A stretch of 60,974 bases of DNA from Planctomycetaceae bacterium. Lineage in GTDB: Bacteria; Planctomycetota; PLA2. Positions within the stretch are counted from its first letter, which is position 1, and the number at the start of each line of letters is the position of its first letter. The notes below the pieces were generated by a model, which saw only the letters and a program-made list of their open reading frames with translations, was not told the origin of the DNA and searched no databases. The DNA is taken from contig WYBS01000112.1 in the NCBI GenBank assembly GCA_011525755.1, positions 1 to 60,974 of the forward strand. Direction: 5' to 3'. Both the position numbers and the translations under genes were made by a program. Positions 60,256 through 60,974 of the stretch are shown in pieces.

Positions 60256-60974
60256 ATGAGACGAGTTACACCTTTTCATTGGGTCGCCGCCCTGACGCTG
60301 GCGATCGCCCTGGCGCCCGGCGCCGCGTCCGCCCAGGAGGACGGCACGATCACGATCCGCGGCACGTTCAGCATGGACTCGCTGTACGGGACCGTCGGTC
60401 CCGATCTCGCCGAGGTCTACGCCAACGGGCACGAACACACATGGACGCTCACGCTCCACGGCACCAGCCAGTCGCACTATTACTGGGACGGCCTCACCAC
60501 GCAGATTCACGCGACGTCGTTCGACCTCGAGTTCTTCGGACCGGACGCGGCCACGCTCAACGGCATCGTGAGCGAGCACATTGCCGAAGGGGAGGTCACT
60601 GTCGATCTGACGAACTTCTACTGGGGCGACAACTTCGCGTCGATACGGGTCCTGGTGTGGAGTCCGGACCTCGTTTTCCAGGCAGGCGATTGGGAACAGA
60701 AATCGGAGACGCTCTTCCCGTCCGGCGCGTCCGGCTACCCCGTCGTGGGGCCGGAACCGTTCTCGATCTGGACCGAGGCCAGCTACCTGGGAGACAACCG
60801 GCCCGGCAACGACGGCGCGATCGTGTCGCTGGAGGACCTCGTGACCATCGAGGGGAGCGTGGGCGAGCCCGATCCGGGCGAGCCCGTCGTTCTCGCGGTC
60901 GCGGACGCTTCCGTCCCGGAGGGGGACCGCGGCACGAGAAAGGTGGCCGTGGCGGTGACGCTCTCGAGCGGGAG
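60256..60974 (+). CDS. Secreted protein with the start of a Calx-beta domain, cut by the window end
   Basis: The frame opens at ATG 60256, eight bases after GAAAGGA, and stays open to the window end (239 codons). A signal peptide (HWVAALTLAIALAPGAASA) precedes a beta-rich region of about 200 residues rich in Trp, Tyr and Asp with no known family, then PDPGEPVVLAVADASVPEGD, which is the opening strand of a Calx-beta domain. Such domains occur in extracellular adhesins and matrix proteins. The C-terminus is missing from the window. It lies downstream of the kinase hairpin. Confidence 0.8.
   Translation, partial: MRRVTPFHWVAALTLAIALAPGAASAQEDGTITIRGTFSMDSLYGTVGPDLAEVYANGHEHTWTLTLHGTSQSHYYWDGLTTQIHATSFDLEFFGPDAATLNGIVSEHIAEGEVTVDLTNFYWGDNFASIRVLVWSPDLVFQAGDWEQKSETLFPSGASGYPVVGPEPFSIWTEASYLGDNRPGNDGAIVSLEDLVTIEGSVGEPDPGEPVVLAVADASVPEGDRGTRKVAVAVTLSSG

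Noticed and set aside
1-60974. CRISPR arrays, tRNA or rRNA genes and insertion sequences
   Set aside because: Looked for spaced direct repeats, clover-leaf ends and transposase motifs; none seen. The only tandem repeats code for TPR units.

Overview
The window is a GC-rich (roughly 70 percent by eye), densely coding bacterial segment of about 61 kb with roughly 60 recognisable genes. I saw no rRNA, tRNA, CRISPR array or insertion sequence. TolC, RND, alginate-export-like porin and lipid A N-terminal-domain genes point to an outer membrane. An ECF sigma factor of the Planctomycetota/Acidobacteriota type, followed by a giant kinase-TPR protein, and a periplasmic carboxypeptidase-regulatory-like protein suggest Planctomycetota or a phylum with similar signalling. 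This is inference; no marker gene settles it.

Region 1 (1-25.9 kb) is a stress and dormancy island. It holds five small two-CBS proteins, two tandem universal stress proteins, Hsp20, a hibernation-factor/cold-shock fusion, HtpX/LemA, an M50-CBS protease, archease-RtcB, an archaeal-type methionine adenosyltransferase operon, an aminoacyl-tRNA deacylase and a ligase-GNAT protein of the Pat type. Two sensor kinases, a receiver protein and an NtrC-type sigma-54 activator lie among them. GG-N8-TTG(C/G) elements resembling sigma-54 -24/-12 promoters recur upstream of most of these genes, often exactly 14 nt before the ATG. The content resembles the hypoxia regulons DosR and lxa.

Region 2 (26-32.7 kb) carries a GT-C glycosyltransferase, a LAB_N membrane protein, a kinase fusion, cytochrome bd oxidase (cydAB) behind a perfect 20-bp palindrome, and a vapBC pair.

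Region 3 (32.76-41.75 kb, minus strand) is one long operon: tolC, adaptor, RND pump, an ArsR regulator with a BigR/SqrR-like cysteine pair, a double-rhodanese lipoprotein, two YeeE/YedE halves, a haem-binding DUF3365 lipoprotein and a DUF302 lipoprotein. Seven consecutive junctions are 4-base start/stop overlaps. It looks like a persulfide-controlled sulfur handling and efflux system.

Region 4 (41.9-46.1 kb) has a porin, an FAD-dependent oxidoreductase and a secreted repeat protein. Region 5 (46.1-55.2 kb) is an anaerobic benzoyl-CoA degradation operon (had-oah-dch-bcrCBAD) under a promoter whose 17-bp spacer is filled by a TetR-type palindrome. A divergent SDR reductase/radical SAM pair follows; the radical SAM protein has an unusual CX8CX2C motif. 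Region 6 (55.7-61 kb) is the ECF sigma factor, the membrane Ser/Thr kinase with about 13 TPRs, and the start of a secreted Calx-beta-type protein cut by the window end.

Taken together the genes fit a facultative or aerotolerant anaerobe that ferments or respires aromatic acids, meets reactive sulfur species, and has a low-energy persistence programme.
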